This document shows, one piece after another, positions 8,027-16,171 of a stretch of DNA of 52,690 nt. The stretch covers positions 23,956 to 76,645 of the forward strand of contig NZ_BNBT01000022.1 in NCBI RefSeq assembly GCF_014656095.1, read 5' to 3'. How positions within the stretch are numbered: position 1 is the stretch's first letter; each line of letters begins with the position of its first letter. The stretch is from Streptomyces longispororuber. GTDB lineage: Bacteria > Actinomycetota > Actinomycetes > Streptomycetales > Streptomycetaceae. The translations under genes were made by a program, and so were the position numbers. Below the pieces are notes generated by a model, which was given only the letters and a program-made list of their open reading frames with translations, ran no database searches and was not told the DNA's origin.

Positions 8027-8947
8027 GGACGGGGTGAGGGTGACCTTGGGGAGGGTGTCCGCGTACGCGCGGGGGTCGTATTCGCCCGCCGTGCGGGCGG
8101 CGACCGTCGCGGCCGAGAGGGCGACCGCCCGGGCCAGCCGGTCCGGCCAGGACAACCCCTCGACGAGCCCGGAGAGCAGCCCGGCCACGGCCGAGTCCCC
8201 CGCCCCGGTCGGATTGCCGCGCACCACCCCCGGCGGCACGGCCCGCCACGTCCCCTCGGGCGTGACGGCCAGCAGTCCCTCCGCGCCGAGGGAGGCGACC
8301 ACGGCGTGCGCGCCCCGCCGCCGGGCGTCCCGCGTGGCCCGGGACGGCTCGTGGGCACCGGTCAGCTCGGCCAGCTCCTCGGCGTTGGGCTTCACGACGT
8401 CGGGCCGCGCGGCCACCCCCCGCCGCAGCGGCTCCCCGCTGGTGTCGAGCAGGACGGGCACGCCCGCGGCCCGCGCCGCCCGCACGAGGAGGGCGTAGGC
8501 GCCCACCGGCACCCCGGGCGGCAGGCTGCCGCACAGGGCGACCGCCGCCACCCCCGCGCCCCGCACCAGCGCGTCGTACGCGTCGAGGAAGGCGGCCCAC
8601 TCGTCGGGCGTGACGGTCGGGCCCGGCTCGTTGAGCTGGGTGGTGTCGCCGGTGCGGGCGTCCACGACGGCGAGGGTGCGGCGGGTCGCGCCCGCGACGG
8701 CGCACAGCGCGTCGGTGACGCCGGGGGTGCGCGCGAGGTGGTCGCGGAGGGTGCCGCCGGTGGCGCCGCCCGCGAAGCCGGTCACCGTCACCGCGTGGCC
8801 GAGCGCGGCGAGCACCCGGGCCACGTTCACGCCCTTGCCGCCCGGCCGTTCGGCCACCTCGGTGACGCGGTGGGTGGCGTGGGGCGTGAGGGACGGGACC
8901 GTGTACGTGAGGTCCAGGGCGGCGTTGAGCGTGACCGTGATGATCAC
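8024..8947 (-). CDS. PfkB family hexose(-phosphate) kinase, 1-phosphofructokinase-like
   Basis: A 307-residue ribokinase/PfkB-fold kinase. It shows the N-terminal TLNAALDLTYTV, the sugar loop GGKGVNVARVLAALG, VKPNAEELAELTG and the catalytic anion-hole motif GNPTGAGDS near the C-terminus. These resemble 1-phosphofructokinase and tagatose-6-phosphate kinase. It lies downstream of nagK-nagA in the same direction, behind a strong terminator, so it may be read independently or by read-through. Its position fits a role in hexose-phosphate or amino-sugar catabolism. The GTG at 8947 follows GGGGGTGA. The substrate is not determined. Confidence 0.88.
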   Translation of the reverse strand: MIITVTLNAALDLTYTVPSLTPHATHRVTEVAERPGGKGVNVARVLAALGHAVTVTGFAGGATGGTLRDHLARTPGVTDALCAVAGATRRTLAVVDARTGDTTQLNEPGPTVTPDEWAAFLDAYDALVRGAGVAAVALCGSLPPGVPVGAYALLVRAARAAGVPVLLDTSGEPLRRGVAARPDVVKPNAEELAELTGAHEPSRATRDARRRGAHAVVASLGAEGLLAVTPEGTWRAVPPGVVRGNPTGAGDSAVAGLLSGLVEGLSWPDRLARAVALSAATVAARTAGEYDPRAYADTLPKVTLTPS

Positions 8948-9030
8948 TGGTTCACCCCCGAGAACGCAGATCCGGGACGCACGATCCGCCTCTTGTGTAT
9001 GTCGTTCGGGGCCTGATCATGCCAAAAAGA

Positions 9031-9065
9031 AGGCGGTTGGCCCAGACCTCGGGGGCCAACCGCCT
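9031..9065 (-). terminator. Rho-independent terminator of nagKA
   Basis: A perfect 13-bp stem (AGGCGGTTGGCCC) with a 9-base loop, followed on the minus strand by TTCTTTTTGG, an unusually good U-tract for this genome. It is about 90 bases beyond the nagA stop. Confidence 0.9.
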
Positions 9066-9080
9066 CGGTGGACGACAGGA

Positions 9081-9120
9081 TCGCGCCGGACCGCGCCGGA
9101 TCGCGCCGGAGTGCACCGGA
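9081..9120. repeat. 10-bp tandem repeat
   Basis: Four consecutive copies of NCGCGCCGGA (three near-perfect, the last GTGCACCGGA), between the nagKA terminator and the nagA stop. No function is apparent. Confidence 0.8.
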
Positions 9121-9151
9121 CCGGCGGCCGGACCGTGCCGGAGCGCGTGCC

Positions 9152-10291
9152 TCAGGTCGGGTCGACGACCCACTCGCCCTTGCGGAGCACGCCCTTGAGG
9201 GCGAAGTCCGCGTCCAGGACGACGACGTCGGCGTCCTTGCCGGGCTCCAGGGAGCCCACGGTGTCGTAGATCCCGAGCCGCTTCGCCGGGGTCACGGAGA
9301 TCGCGGTGACGACGTCCTCGACGGACAGCCCGTCGACCGTCACGGCGCGCTGGAACGCGCGGTCCAGGGTGAGCGTGGAGCCCGCGATCGAGCCGCCCTC
9401 GGCGAGCCGCGCGACGCCGTCCGACACCACGACCTCCAGCGGGCCCAGGCGGTACGTGCCGTCGCCGAAGCCCGCCGCGTCCATCGCGTCCGTGATGAGC
9501 GCGACCCGGTCGGCACCGGCGTGGTGGAAGGCGAACTGGAAGGAGGCGGGGTGCAGATGCGTGCCGTCGTCGATCAGCTCGACGGTGACCCGCTCGTCCT
9601 CCAGGAGCGCGGCGATGGGCCCGGGCACCCGGTGGCCGAGGCCCGGCATCGCGTTGTACAGGTGCGTGGCCACCGTGGCGCCCGCGTCGATGGCCTCCAC
9701 CGTCTGCTCGTACGTGGCGTCGGTGTGGCCGATCGCGGCGATCACGCCGTGCTCGGCGAGCAGGCGTACGGAGTCGATGCCGCCGGGGAGTTCGGTGGCG
9801 AGGGTGACCATCTTCGCCCGGCCGCGGGCCGCGTCGAGCAGCTTGCGGACCTCCGCCGGGTCCGGGTGGCGCAGCAGCGCCTCGCTGTGCGCGCCCTTGC
9901 GGCACGGCGAGATGAACGGGCCCTCGAAGTGGATGCCCGCGATGTCGCCCTGCTCGGCCAGCTCCGAGAGCAGGCCCGCGCGCTGCGCGAGCGCGTCCAT
10001 CTCGCCGGTGACGGTGGAGGAGACGAGGGTGGTGGTGCCGTGCAGGCGGTGCGTGCGGACGCCGTGCAGGACGTCCTCGACGGTGCCGTTGGTGAAGGAC
10101 GCGCCCCCGCCGCCGTGGTTGTGCATGTCGACGAAGCCGGGGACCAGCCAGTGGCCCGTCAGGTCGACCGTCTCGGCGTCCGCGGGGGCGCTGCCCGCGA
10201 TGCGCGTGCCGTCGACGACGACCCGGCCCCGGTGGACGGTCCCGGTGGGCAGTACCACCTGGGCACCGGCGAGAACCTTGCTAGTGGCCAT
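9152..10291 (-). CDS. nagA: N-acetylglucosamine-6-phosphate deacetylase
   Basis: A 379-residue amidohydrolase that converts GlcNAc-6-phosphate to glucosamine-6-phosphate in the cytoplasm. Metal and substrate motifs are intact: GFVDMHNHGGGGASF, HFEGPFISP with the metal Glu, IGHTDATYEQ, THLYNAMPG and ITDAMDAAG with the catalytic Asp. Length and order match bacterial NagA. The start lies 7 bases after the nagK stop, and the ribosome site GGAGGTAA overlaps that stop, so translation is coupled. In S. coelicolor the equivalent nagKA operon is DasR-controlled, and NagA is needed for GlcNAc signalling to development; a DasR-type site precedes nagK here. Confidence 0.96.
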   Translation of the reverse strand: MATSKVLAGAQVVLPTGTVHRGRVVVDGTRIAGSAPADAETVDLTGHWLVPGFVDMHNHGGGGASFTNGTVEDVLHGVRTHRLHGTTTLVSSTVTGEMDALAQRAGLLSELAEQGDIAGIHFEGPFISPCRKGAHSEALLRHPDPAEVRKLLDAARGRAKMVTLATELPGGIDSVRLLAEHGVIAAIGHTDATYEQTVEAIDAGATVATHLYNAMPGLGHRVPGPIAALLEDERVTVELIDDGTHLHPASFQFAFHHAGADRVALITDAMDAAGFGDGTYRLGPLEVVVSDGVARLAEGGSIAGSTLTLDRAFQRAVTVDGLSVEDVVTAISVTPAKRLGIYDTVGSLEPGKDADVVVLDADFALKGVLRKGEWVVDPT

Positions 10292-10298
10292 CAGGTGG

Positions 10299-11300
10299 TT
10301 ACCTCCGTGGGGTCGTCGAGCCGTCGGCGGCCGACGGCGTGTCGATGGGCGTGCTGGATGTATCGGTACGGGCGCCCTCCGGCGTGAGCAGGTCCCAGGC
10401 GAGCAGGCCCGCGCCCAGGCAGCCCGCCGCGTCGCCGAGCGCGGCGGGGACGATCGCGGGCAGCGTCTGGAACCGCACCACGCGGTCCGCGACGGCCGCG
10501 CGCAGCGGCGTGAACAGCGTGTCCCCGGCCTCCGCGAGCCCGCCGCCGATGATCAGCGTGTCGGGGTCCAGGAGGGTCAGGGCGGTCAGCAGGCCGTCGG
10601 CGAGCGCGTCCACCGCGTGCTGCCACACCTCGGTGGCGCGCGGGTCGCCGGAGCGCACCGCCTTCGCGCAGTCGGCGGCGTCCGCGGCCGGGTCCCCACT
10701 GGCCTCGGCCCACGCCGCGGTCACCGCGGAGGCGGAGGCGAGCCGCTCCAGGCAGCCGCGCTGGCCGCAGCCGCAGGGCGGGCCGCCGGGGCGGACGACG
10801 ATGTGGCCGATTTCGCCGGCCGAGCCGTGCGCGCCGGGCTCGATGACGCCGTCGATGCCGATGGCGCCCGCGATGCCCGTGCCGAGCGGCACGAACAGGA
10901 ACCGCCGCGAGTCCTTGCCCGCGCCGACGCGGCCCTCGGCGAGGCCGCCGGTGCGCACGTCGTGGCCGAGCGCCACCGGGACGCCGCCGAGGCGGGCGCC
11001 GAGCAGGTCGCGCAGCGGTACGTCGGTCCAGCCGAGGTTCGCCGCGTACACCGCCACGCCGCGCTCGGCGTCGACGATGCCGGGCACCGCGACGCCCGCC
11101 GCGGCGGCGGGCTCCCCGAAGTGGGCCTCGCCGTGCGCCCGCAGGTCCGCGGCGAAGTCCACGATCGACTGGACCACGGCCGCCGCGCCGCGCTCCCGCC
11201 CGGTCGGGCGACGGGCCTCGTGCAGCAGCGCCCCGTCCGCCCCGACCAGGGCGGCCTTCATTCCGGTGCCGCCCACGTCCAGGGCGATGACATGTCTCAC
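10299..11300 (-). CDS. nagK: ROK family N-acetylglucosamine kinase
   Basis: A 333-residue ROK sugar kinase. It has the phosphate motif LDVGGTGMKAAL, the ROK zinc motif CGCGQRGC preceded by the GEIGHIVV substrate loop, and LIIGGGLAEAG. The last 25 residues are a Ser/Thr/Pro-rich tail beyond the usual ROK end. Pairing with nagA and the DasR-like operator 28 bases upstream identify it as the GlcNAc kinase NagK rather than glucokinase; this is inferred from context. It phosphorylates intracellular GlcNAc (from cell-wall turnover or chitin) for NagA. The ATG at 11300 sits in GTGAGACATG with GGGG upstream. Confidence 0.88.
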   Translation of the reverse strand: MRHVIALDVGGTGMKAALVGADGALLHEARRPTGRERGAAAVVQSIVDFAADLRAHGEAHFGEPAAAAGVAVPGIVDAERGVAVYAANLGWTDVPLRDLLGARLGGVPVALGHDVRTGGLAEGRVGAGKDSRRFLFVPLGTGIAGAIGIDGVIEPGAHGSAGEIGHIVVRPGGPPCGCGQRGCLERLASASAVTAAWAEASGDPAADAADCAKAVRSGDPRATEVWQHAVDALADGLLTALTLLDPDTLIIGGGLAEAGDTLFTPLRAAVADRVVRFQTLPAIVPAALGDAAGCLGAGLLAWDLLTPEGARTDTSSTPIDTPSAADGSTTPRR

Positions 11301-11327
11301 GGGGAACAGTGTCGCGTGTGACCGGCA

Positions 11328-11343
11328 AGAGGTCTAGTCCAGT
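11328..11343. promoter_or_regulatory. DasR-responsive element (dre) at nagKA
   Basis: AGAGGTCTAGTCCAGT matches 13 of 16 positions of the dre consensus ACTGGTCTAGACCAGT. It lies 28 bases upstream of nagK and about 145 bases upstream of the divergent sugar-binding lipoprotein start, so it could control both. DasR is the GntR-type GlcNAc regulator; its ligands are glucosamine-6-P and GlcNAc-6-P. Confidence 0.85.
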
Positions 11344-11487
11344 GCGCGCGGGAGCGGTGCGGGGAAGAGGGGCCCCGGCGACAGGGGCCGCCGTTGCGGA
11401 AGTGATACTCGGGTGGTGTGGACCTCGCCTGTTGACGCGGGGGAGACTCGCGGTTTCAGTACGTCGAGCAAGGGTGGGAAGACAGCG

Positions 11488-12756
11488 GTGCAGCGGCGCG
11501 TGACAGGGCTGACAGCGGCGGTGACCGCACTGGGCATGGCGGCGCTGCTCGCCGGGTGCGGCGGATCGGGCGGGTCGGACGAGGTGACCCTCAAGCTCGT
11601 GGCGGCGGACTACGGCGACTCGGCGGCCAACACCTCCAAGAAGTACTGGGGCGAGCTGGTCGAGAAGTTCGAGGCCGAGCACCCCGACATCAAGGTCGAC
11701 GTGGACGTCCTGCCCTGGACGGACGTCGACCGCAAGGTCAAGGAGATGGTCGCGGCCGACGAGGCGCCCGACCTCGCGCAGATCGGCGCGTACGCCGACT
11801 ACGCGGCGCAGGACAAGCTGTACAGCGCCGACGACGTGCTCTCCATCCCCACCCAGGCCGACTTCCTCGCGCCGCTGGCGAAGGCGGGCCTGGTCCAGCG
11901 CGTCCAGTACGGCATGCCGTTCGCCGCGTCGACGCGGCTGCTCTTCTACAACGAGAAGCTCTTCAAGAGCGCCGGCATCACCCCGCCGGAGAACTGGAAC
12001 GAGCTCCAGGCCGCCGCGAAGAAGCTCAAGGCGCGCGGCGTGAAGTACCCGTACGCGCTGCCGCTCGGCAAGGAGGAGGCCCAGGCCGAGACCTACCAGT
12101 GGATGCTCAGCGGGGGCGGCGGCTACACCGACAACGTCGGCTCGTACGACATCGACTCCAAGCAGAACGTGCAGACGTTCACCTGGCTGAAGGACGAGCT
12201 GGTCGGCAAGGGCCTGACCGGGCCGACGCCGCCCGGCAAGCTCAACCGCGCCGAGGCGTTCGCGGCGTTCGCGCGCGGCGAGGTCGGCATGCTCAACGGC
12301 CACCCCACGCTGATGAAGATGGCCGCCAAGAAGGACCTGAAGTACGGCATGGTCCCCATGCCCGGCGTCAACGGCAAGACGCAGGCCACCATGGGCGTCG
12401 CCGACTGGATGATGGCCTTCAAGCAGAACGGCCACCGCAAGGAGATCGGCACGTTCCTCGACTTCGTCTACTCGAAGGAGAACGTGCTCGCCTTCTCCCG
12501 CGAGTACGACCTGCTGCCGGTGACGACCTCGGCGTCCCAGGACATGGCCGCCGACAAGAAGGACGCGAAGCGGCTGGGCGGCTTCCTGGAGGAGCTGCCG
12601 ACCTCGCAGCTCTACCCCGTGGGCAAGACCTCGTGGGCGCAGGTGTCCGTGCAGATCAAGGAGTACATCGGCAAGACCGTGGATCCCAACGGGGATCCTC
12701 AGGCCATTCTGTCGCAGATCGAGACGAAGGCGGCGGCGGAGGAGGCAGCGCAGTAG
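11488..12756 (+). CDS. Extracellular sugar-binding lipoprotein (ABC transporter SBP)
   Basis: A 422-residue family-1 solute-binding protein. The GTG at 11488 gives a lipoprotein signal peptide: basic QRR start, hydrophobic core, lipobox LLAGC. The mature protein has the family pattern YWGELVEKFEAEHPDIKVDV, PDLAQIGAYAD, NWNELQAAAKKL and MGVADWMMAF. No permease or ATPase genes are adjacent, so it is an orphan binding protein that must dock with components encoded elsewhere. Divergent placement from nagK and the shared dre region suggest an amino-sugar, chito-oligosaccharide or maltose-like ligand; this is inference. Lys-rich stretches are typical of the class. Confidence 0.9.
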   Translation: MQRRVTGLTAAVTALGMAALLAGCGGSGGSDEVTLKLVAADYGDSAANTSKKYWGELVEKFEAEHPDIKVDVDVLPWTDVDRKVKEMVAADEAPDLAQIGAYADYAAQDKLYSADDVLSIPTQADFLAPLAKAGLVQRVQYGMPFAASTRLLFYNEKLFKSAGITPPENWNELQAAAKKLKARGVKYPYALPLGKEEAQAETYQWMLSGGGGYTDNVGSYDIDSKQNVQTFTWLKDELVGKGLTGPTPPGKLNRAEAFAAFARGEVGMLNGHPTLMKMAAKKDLKYGMVPMPGVNGKTQATMGVADWMMAFKQNGHRKEIGTFLDFVYSKENVLAFSREYDLLPVTTSASQDMAADKKDAKRLGGFLEELPTSQLYPVGKTSWAQVSVQIKEYIGKTVDPNGDPQAILSQIETKAAAEEAAQ

Positions 12757-13128
12757 CCCTGCCGGGCGGGGGCGGGGGCTTTCCCTCCCTCCCGCCCACC
12801 CGTGGCTCCCCGGCTTTCGCCCGCCGGGCCCCGGCGCGGAGCGCTGCGGCTGGGTGCCCGCCGTGCCCGCCGCTACCGCGGCGGGTTTCTCCCACCCACC
12901 CACCCGTGCCTGCTCCGGCTTTCGGCTGCCGGGGTCCGGCGCGGGGCGCTGCGGGTGGCGCCCTCGGTGCCCGCCGCTGTCGCGGCGGGTTTCTCCCACC
13001 CGCCCACCCGTGCCTGCCCCGGCTTTCTCCTGCCGGGGTGCGGCGCGGGGCGCTGCGCCGTGCGTTGTCGGGTTTCTCGTTGGCAGCGGTCGGACAGACA
13101 GGTGGGAGGCCGGGGCCGAGGGAGCGGG
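12757..13128 (+). repeat. Tandem array I: three 104-bp units
   Basis: Units start at 12787, 12891 and 12995 (the third is truncated near 13078), giving an exact 104-bp period. Each contains CCCACCC(G/A)CCCACCCGTG, a CGGCTTTC-containing segment, GCGCGG(A/G)GCGCTGCGG and a hairpin CCCGCCGC/GCGGCGGG followed by TTTCT. The hairpin plus TTTCT reads as a terminator on the plus strand, so the array is a chain of terminator-like modules after the lipoprotein gene. The period is not a multiple of three and no gene is evident. Confidence 0.9.
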
Positions 13129-13980
13129 TCAGGGCAGGCGGGTCGTCAGGGTGGTGAGGAGGGAGACCACTCCGGCGGGGCCGGGGACCACCAGGTCGGC
13201 TCGGGACGTGAGCTCCGCGACCTCCGCGCTGCCGCTGCACACCAGGAGCCCGGGCACCCCGCCGTCCGCCCGCAGCTTCTCCACCGCCGCGAAGGCGGGC
13301 AGGTCCCCGAGGTCGTCCCCGGCGTACAGCACCGCCTCCGCCCCCACCTCCCGTACGTACTCGGTGAGGGCCACCCCCTTGTCCACGCCCGGCGGGCGCA
13401 GCTCCAGCACCATGCGGCCCGGCTCCACGATGAGCCCATGGCGTCGGGCCAGTCCGGCCAGTGGCTCGCTCAGGGCGTCGAAGGCCGCTTGCGGGTCCTC
13501 AGCGCGGCGCGTGTGCACGGCGAGGGCCCGCCCCTTCTCCTCGATCCACGTACCCCGCCACGCCCCGATCCCGTCGAGGAATCCCGGCAGTTCGGCCCGT
13601 ACGGCGGCGACACCGGGGTGCGGTTCGGCCGCCTGCACCGTGCCGGTGACCGCGTCCCAGCGCTCGGCGCCGTAGTGCCCGAGTACGACGAGGTGGTCGA
13701 GGCCGGGCACGCCCGCGAACCCGCCGTGGCGGACGGCCACGCCCGCCGGGCGGCCGGTGACCACCGCGACGGAACGCACCTTCGGCGCGAGCGCGGCGAG
13801 CGCGGGCACGGCCTCGGGGTGCGCGCGGGCCTGTTCGGGGTCCGCCACGATGGGGGCGAGCGTGCCGTCGAAGTCGAGGGCGATCACGGCTCGTTCGGGC
13901 CGGGCCAGGATCGCGGCGAGGCCGTCGCGCCCCGCGGCGCTGGTCGGCTCGGGCAGGGAATGCGTCAGGTCGTCACCCAT
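13129..13980 (-). CDS. otsB: Trehalose-6-phosphate phosphatase
   Basis: A 283-residue HAD-superfamily phosphatase that removes phosphate from trehalose-6-phosphate. Motif I is DFDGTLAPI with the nucleophile and acid/base Asp, motif II is VTGRP, the Lys motif is PPGVDKGVAL, and motif IV is YAGDDLGDLPAF. WIEEKGRALAVHTRR is the OtsB substrate-binding region. It works with OtsA, encoded about 560 bases upstream on the same strand, with a DUF3263 gene between. The gene block is bracketed by two inverted arrays of the same 104-bp repeat. The ATG at 13980 is conserved-looking. Confidence 0.95.
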   Translation of the reverse strand: MGDDLTHSLPEPTSAAGRDGLAAILARPERAVIALDFDGTLAPIVADPEQARAHPEAVPALAALAPKVRSVAVVTGRPAGVAVRHGGFAGVPGLDHLVVLGHYGAERWDAVTGTVQAAEPHPGVAAVRAELPGFLDGIGAWRGTWIEEKGRALAVHTRRAEDPQAAFDALSEPLAGLARRHGLIVEPGRMVLELRPPGVDKGVALTEYVREVGAEAVLYAGDDLGDLPAFAAVEKLRADGGVPGLLVCSGSAEVAELTSRADLVVPGPAGVVSLLTTLTTRLP

Positions 13981-13996
13981 GGTCCCGACCCTAACG

Positions 13997-14245
13997 TCAG
14001 CGCTCGGCGCGGCGCGCCTCGCGGACGCGGCGGAGCCGGTTCACGGTGACGGGGTCGTGGGCGAGGGCGCGCGCGTCGTCGAGCAGGGCGTTGAGGAGCT
14101 GGTAGTAGCGGACCGGGGCCAGGCCGAGCTCCTCGCGTATGGCCCGCTCCTTGGCCCCGGGCCCGCTCCAGTTCCGCCGCTCCAGCGCGAGCACGGCCCG
14201 CGCCCGCGCGGACAACCCACTCCCCGACACGGACCCCTCGCTCAT
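13997..14245 (-). CDS. Small DUF3263-type protein
   Basis: An 82-residue basic protein. The core ARAVLALERRNWSGPGAKERAIREELGL followed by RYYQLLNALLDDARAL is typical of the actinobacterial DUF3263 family: small helical proteins with a HTH-like core often found beside trehalose genes in Streptomyces. The function is not known. The ATG at 14245 is used, but GGGGGG lies only a few bases before it, and a GTG ten codons upstream is an alternative. It ends 16 bases before otsB and probably shares its transcript. Confidence 0.75.
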   Translation of the reverse strand: MSEGSVSGSGLSARARAVLALERRNWSGPGAKERAIREELGLAPVRYYQLLNALLDDARALAHDPVTVNRLRRVREARRAER

Positions 14246-14329
14246 ACCCCCCACACTAACCGCGCCCTCCGACACCCGCCCACGACCGTCCTTCCGAGCA
14301 CGCGCCCACGGCCACGCGGCCCGCCCCGC

Positions 14330-14516
14330 ACCGACGGGCACGCAGCGGCACCGCTCCGCGTCGGGGCCGGGCAGGCGAAAGCCGGGGCAGGCACGGGTGG
14401 GCGGGTGGGAGAAACCCGCCGCGGCAGCGGCGGGCACGGCGGGCACCCAGCCGCAGCGCTCCGCGCCGGGGCCGGGCGGGCGAAAGCCGGGGTGGCACGG
14501 GTGGGTGGGCGGGAGA
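14330..14516 (-). repeat. Tandem array II: inverted 104-bp units
   Basis: Two copies of the array I repeat, now read on the minus strand; the CACGGGTGGG marks at 14392 and 14496 are exactly 104 bp apart. The array lies directly downstream of otsA and again reads as hairpin (CCCGCCGC/GCGGCGGG) plus TTTCT in the direction of otsA transcription. With array I it forms an inverted repeat around otsB and the DUF3263 gene. Confidence 0.9.
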
Positions 14517-14536
14517 GCCCCGGGTCGGCGAGACCC

Positions 14537-15937
14537 TCAGGCCCGCCCCTCCCCGAGGGCGGTGAGCTGGTCCAGGAACCACCGCGCCGGAGGCAACGCC
14601 GTAGCCGCAGCAGCCAGCCGCTTGCTCCGCTCCGCCCTCTCCCCGGAGGGGAGCGACAGGGCCTGGTGGAGGGCCCGAGCCGTGCCCACGGTGTCGTACG
14701 GGTTCACCCCGATCGCGTCCTCGCAGAGCTCCTCGTACGCCCCGGCCTCCCGCGACAGCACCAGCGCACACCCCTCGTCGGAGACGACCGGCACCTCCTT
14801 GGCGACGAGGTTCATCCCGTCCCGGATGGGGTTGACCAGCGCCACGTCGGCGAGCCGGTACGCGGCGAGGGACCGCGCGAAGTCGTCCTTGACGTGCAGG
14901 ACCACCGGCGTCCACCCGGCCGTGCCGAAGCGCTCGTTGATGCGCTCCGCGACCCGCGAGACCTCGGCCGTGTAGTCGCGGTACACCGCGAGGTCCTGCC
15001 GCGACGGGTAGGCGAACGCCACGTGCACCACCCGCTCACGCCACTCCGGCCGCTCCTCGAGCAGCAGCTCGTACGCGCGCAGCCCCCGGACGATGTTCTT
15101 GGACAGCTCGGTGCGGTCCACACGGACGATGACCTTCCGGTCCGGCCCGATCTGCTCGCGCAGGGTGGCGAGGCGTTCCTCCACGTCGTCCCGGCGCGAC
15201 CGCTCCCGCAGGAAGTCCGCGTCGGCCCCGAGCCCGTGCACCCCCACGCGCGTGCCCGTCGTACCGCCGACGAGGCGTACGCAGCAGTCCGTGAACGCGT
15301 CCGCCCACCGGCCGGTGAGGAAGCCGAGCCGGTCCGCGCCGAGCATGCCGCGCAGGATCTGCTCGGCGACGTCGTCGGGCAGCATGCGGAAGTAGTCGGC
15401 GGGCGCCCACGGCGTGTGCGAGAAGTGCCCGATGCGCAGGTCGTCGCGGAGCTCGCGGAGCATGCCGGGCACGAGGGTCAGGTGGTAGTCCTGTACGAGC
15501 ACCGCGGCGCCGGGCGCCGCGCTCTCCGCGAGGGCCCGCGCGAAGGCCTGGTTGTACCGCTCGTAGGCGGCCCACTGCTCCCGGAACTCCGGTCCGAACT
15601 CCGGCTCCAGGGGCGTCTGGTAGAGCATGTGGTGCACGAACCACAGCACCGAGTTGGCGATGCCGTTGTACGCGGCCGCGTGCGTCTCGGCGTCGATGTC
15701 CAGCATGCGGACACCGGGCTCACCGACCCCGCGCCGCACCGCCTCGCGGTCGCCGTCGCCGAGCGCGGAGCACACCCAGAGCGCGTTGGCCTCGTCGCCG
15801 ATGGCGCTGAGGCCGGAGACGAGGCCGCCGCCGCCCCGTTTGGCGGTCAGCTCGCCGTCCTCCCCAACGGCGTACGAGACGGGGCCGCGATTGGACGCGA
15901 CGAGAACTTGGGCGGCGTCGGCGTGTGCGGAAACCAT
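14537..15937 (-). CDS. otsA: Trehalose-6-phosphate synthase (GT20)
   Basis: A 466-residue glycosyltransferase that joins UDP- or GDP-glucose to glucose-6-phosphate. Family landmarks are all present: VLVASNRGPVSY at the N-terminus, VQDYHLTLVP, IGHFSHTPWAP, VRVDRTELSKNI, YRLADVALVNPIRDGMNLVA and the following acidic ALVLSREAGAYEEL. The ATG at 15937 places the N-terminal beta strand correctly; upstream in-frame sequence is Pro/Arg-rich and unlikely to be translated. No strong Shine-Dalgarno is visible. It forms the OtsAB trehalose route with otsB and follows gpgS after a 234-bp gap containing a terminator. Confidence 0.95.
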   Translation of the reverse strand: MVSAHADAAQVLVASNRGPVSYAVGEDGELTAKRGGGGLVSGLSAIGDEANALWVCSALGDGDREAVRRGVGEPGVRMLDIDAETHAAAYNGIANSVLWFVHHMLYQTPLEPEFGPEFREQWAAYERYNQAFARALAESAAPGAAVLVQDYHLTLVPGMLRELRDDLRIGHFSHTPWAPADYFRMLPDDVAEQILRGMLGADRLGFLTGRWADAFTDCCVRLVGGTTGTRVGVHGLGADADFLRERSRRDDVEERLATLREQIGPDRKVIVRVDRTELSKNIVRGLRAYELLLEERPEWRERVVHVAFAYPSRQDLAVYRDYTAEVSRVAERINERFGTAGWTPVVLHVKDDFARSLAAYRLADVALVNPIRDGMNLVAKEVPVVSDEGCALVLSREAGAYEELCEDAIGVNPYDTVGTARALHQALSLPSGERAERSKRLAAAATALPPARWFLDQLTALGEGRA

Positions 15938-16129
15938 GGAATCGAACCTAGCCGGTACCGGTCGTCCGTAAACGCGCAGGCGTACGACCGGCTGCGCCAC
16001 CCGGAACAGTGACCGGTTCCCACCACCGCCGTGGGGCGGGGGGTACGGGCCGCCACGGACGGGACCTGCGGGACCTACGGGCGGCCGACGGGGCACCGGG
16101 GATGCCAGGGACGCCGGAGGCGGCGGAGG

Positions 16130-16148
16130 GCGGGGCCCCAGGCCCCGC
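16130..16148 (-). terminator. Terminator after gpgS
   Basis: A perfect 8-bp stem GCGGGGCC/GGCCCCGC with a 3-base loop, 24 bases beyond the gpgS stop. Confidence 0.6.
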
Positions 16149-16171
16149 GGGCATCTGGGCGAAGGCCCCGG

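Noticed and set aside
10291..12999. 902-codon minus-strand frame across nagK and the lipoprotein gene
   Set aside because: Composition is that of an antisense shadow; nagK and the SBP have clear motifs in other frames.
12757..14536. Composite transposon around otsB
   Set aside because: The inverted arrays lack terminal inverted repeats, target duplications and any transposase; they fit the dispersed tandem family better.
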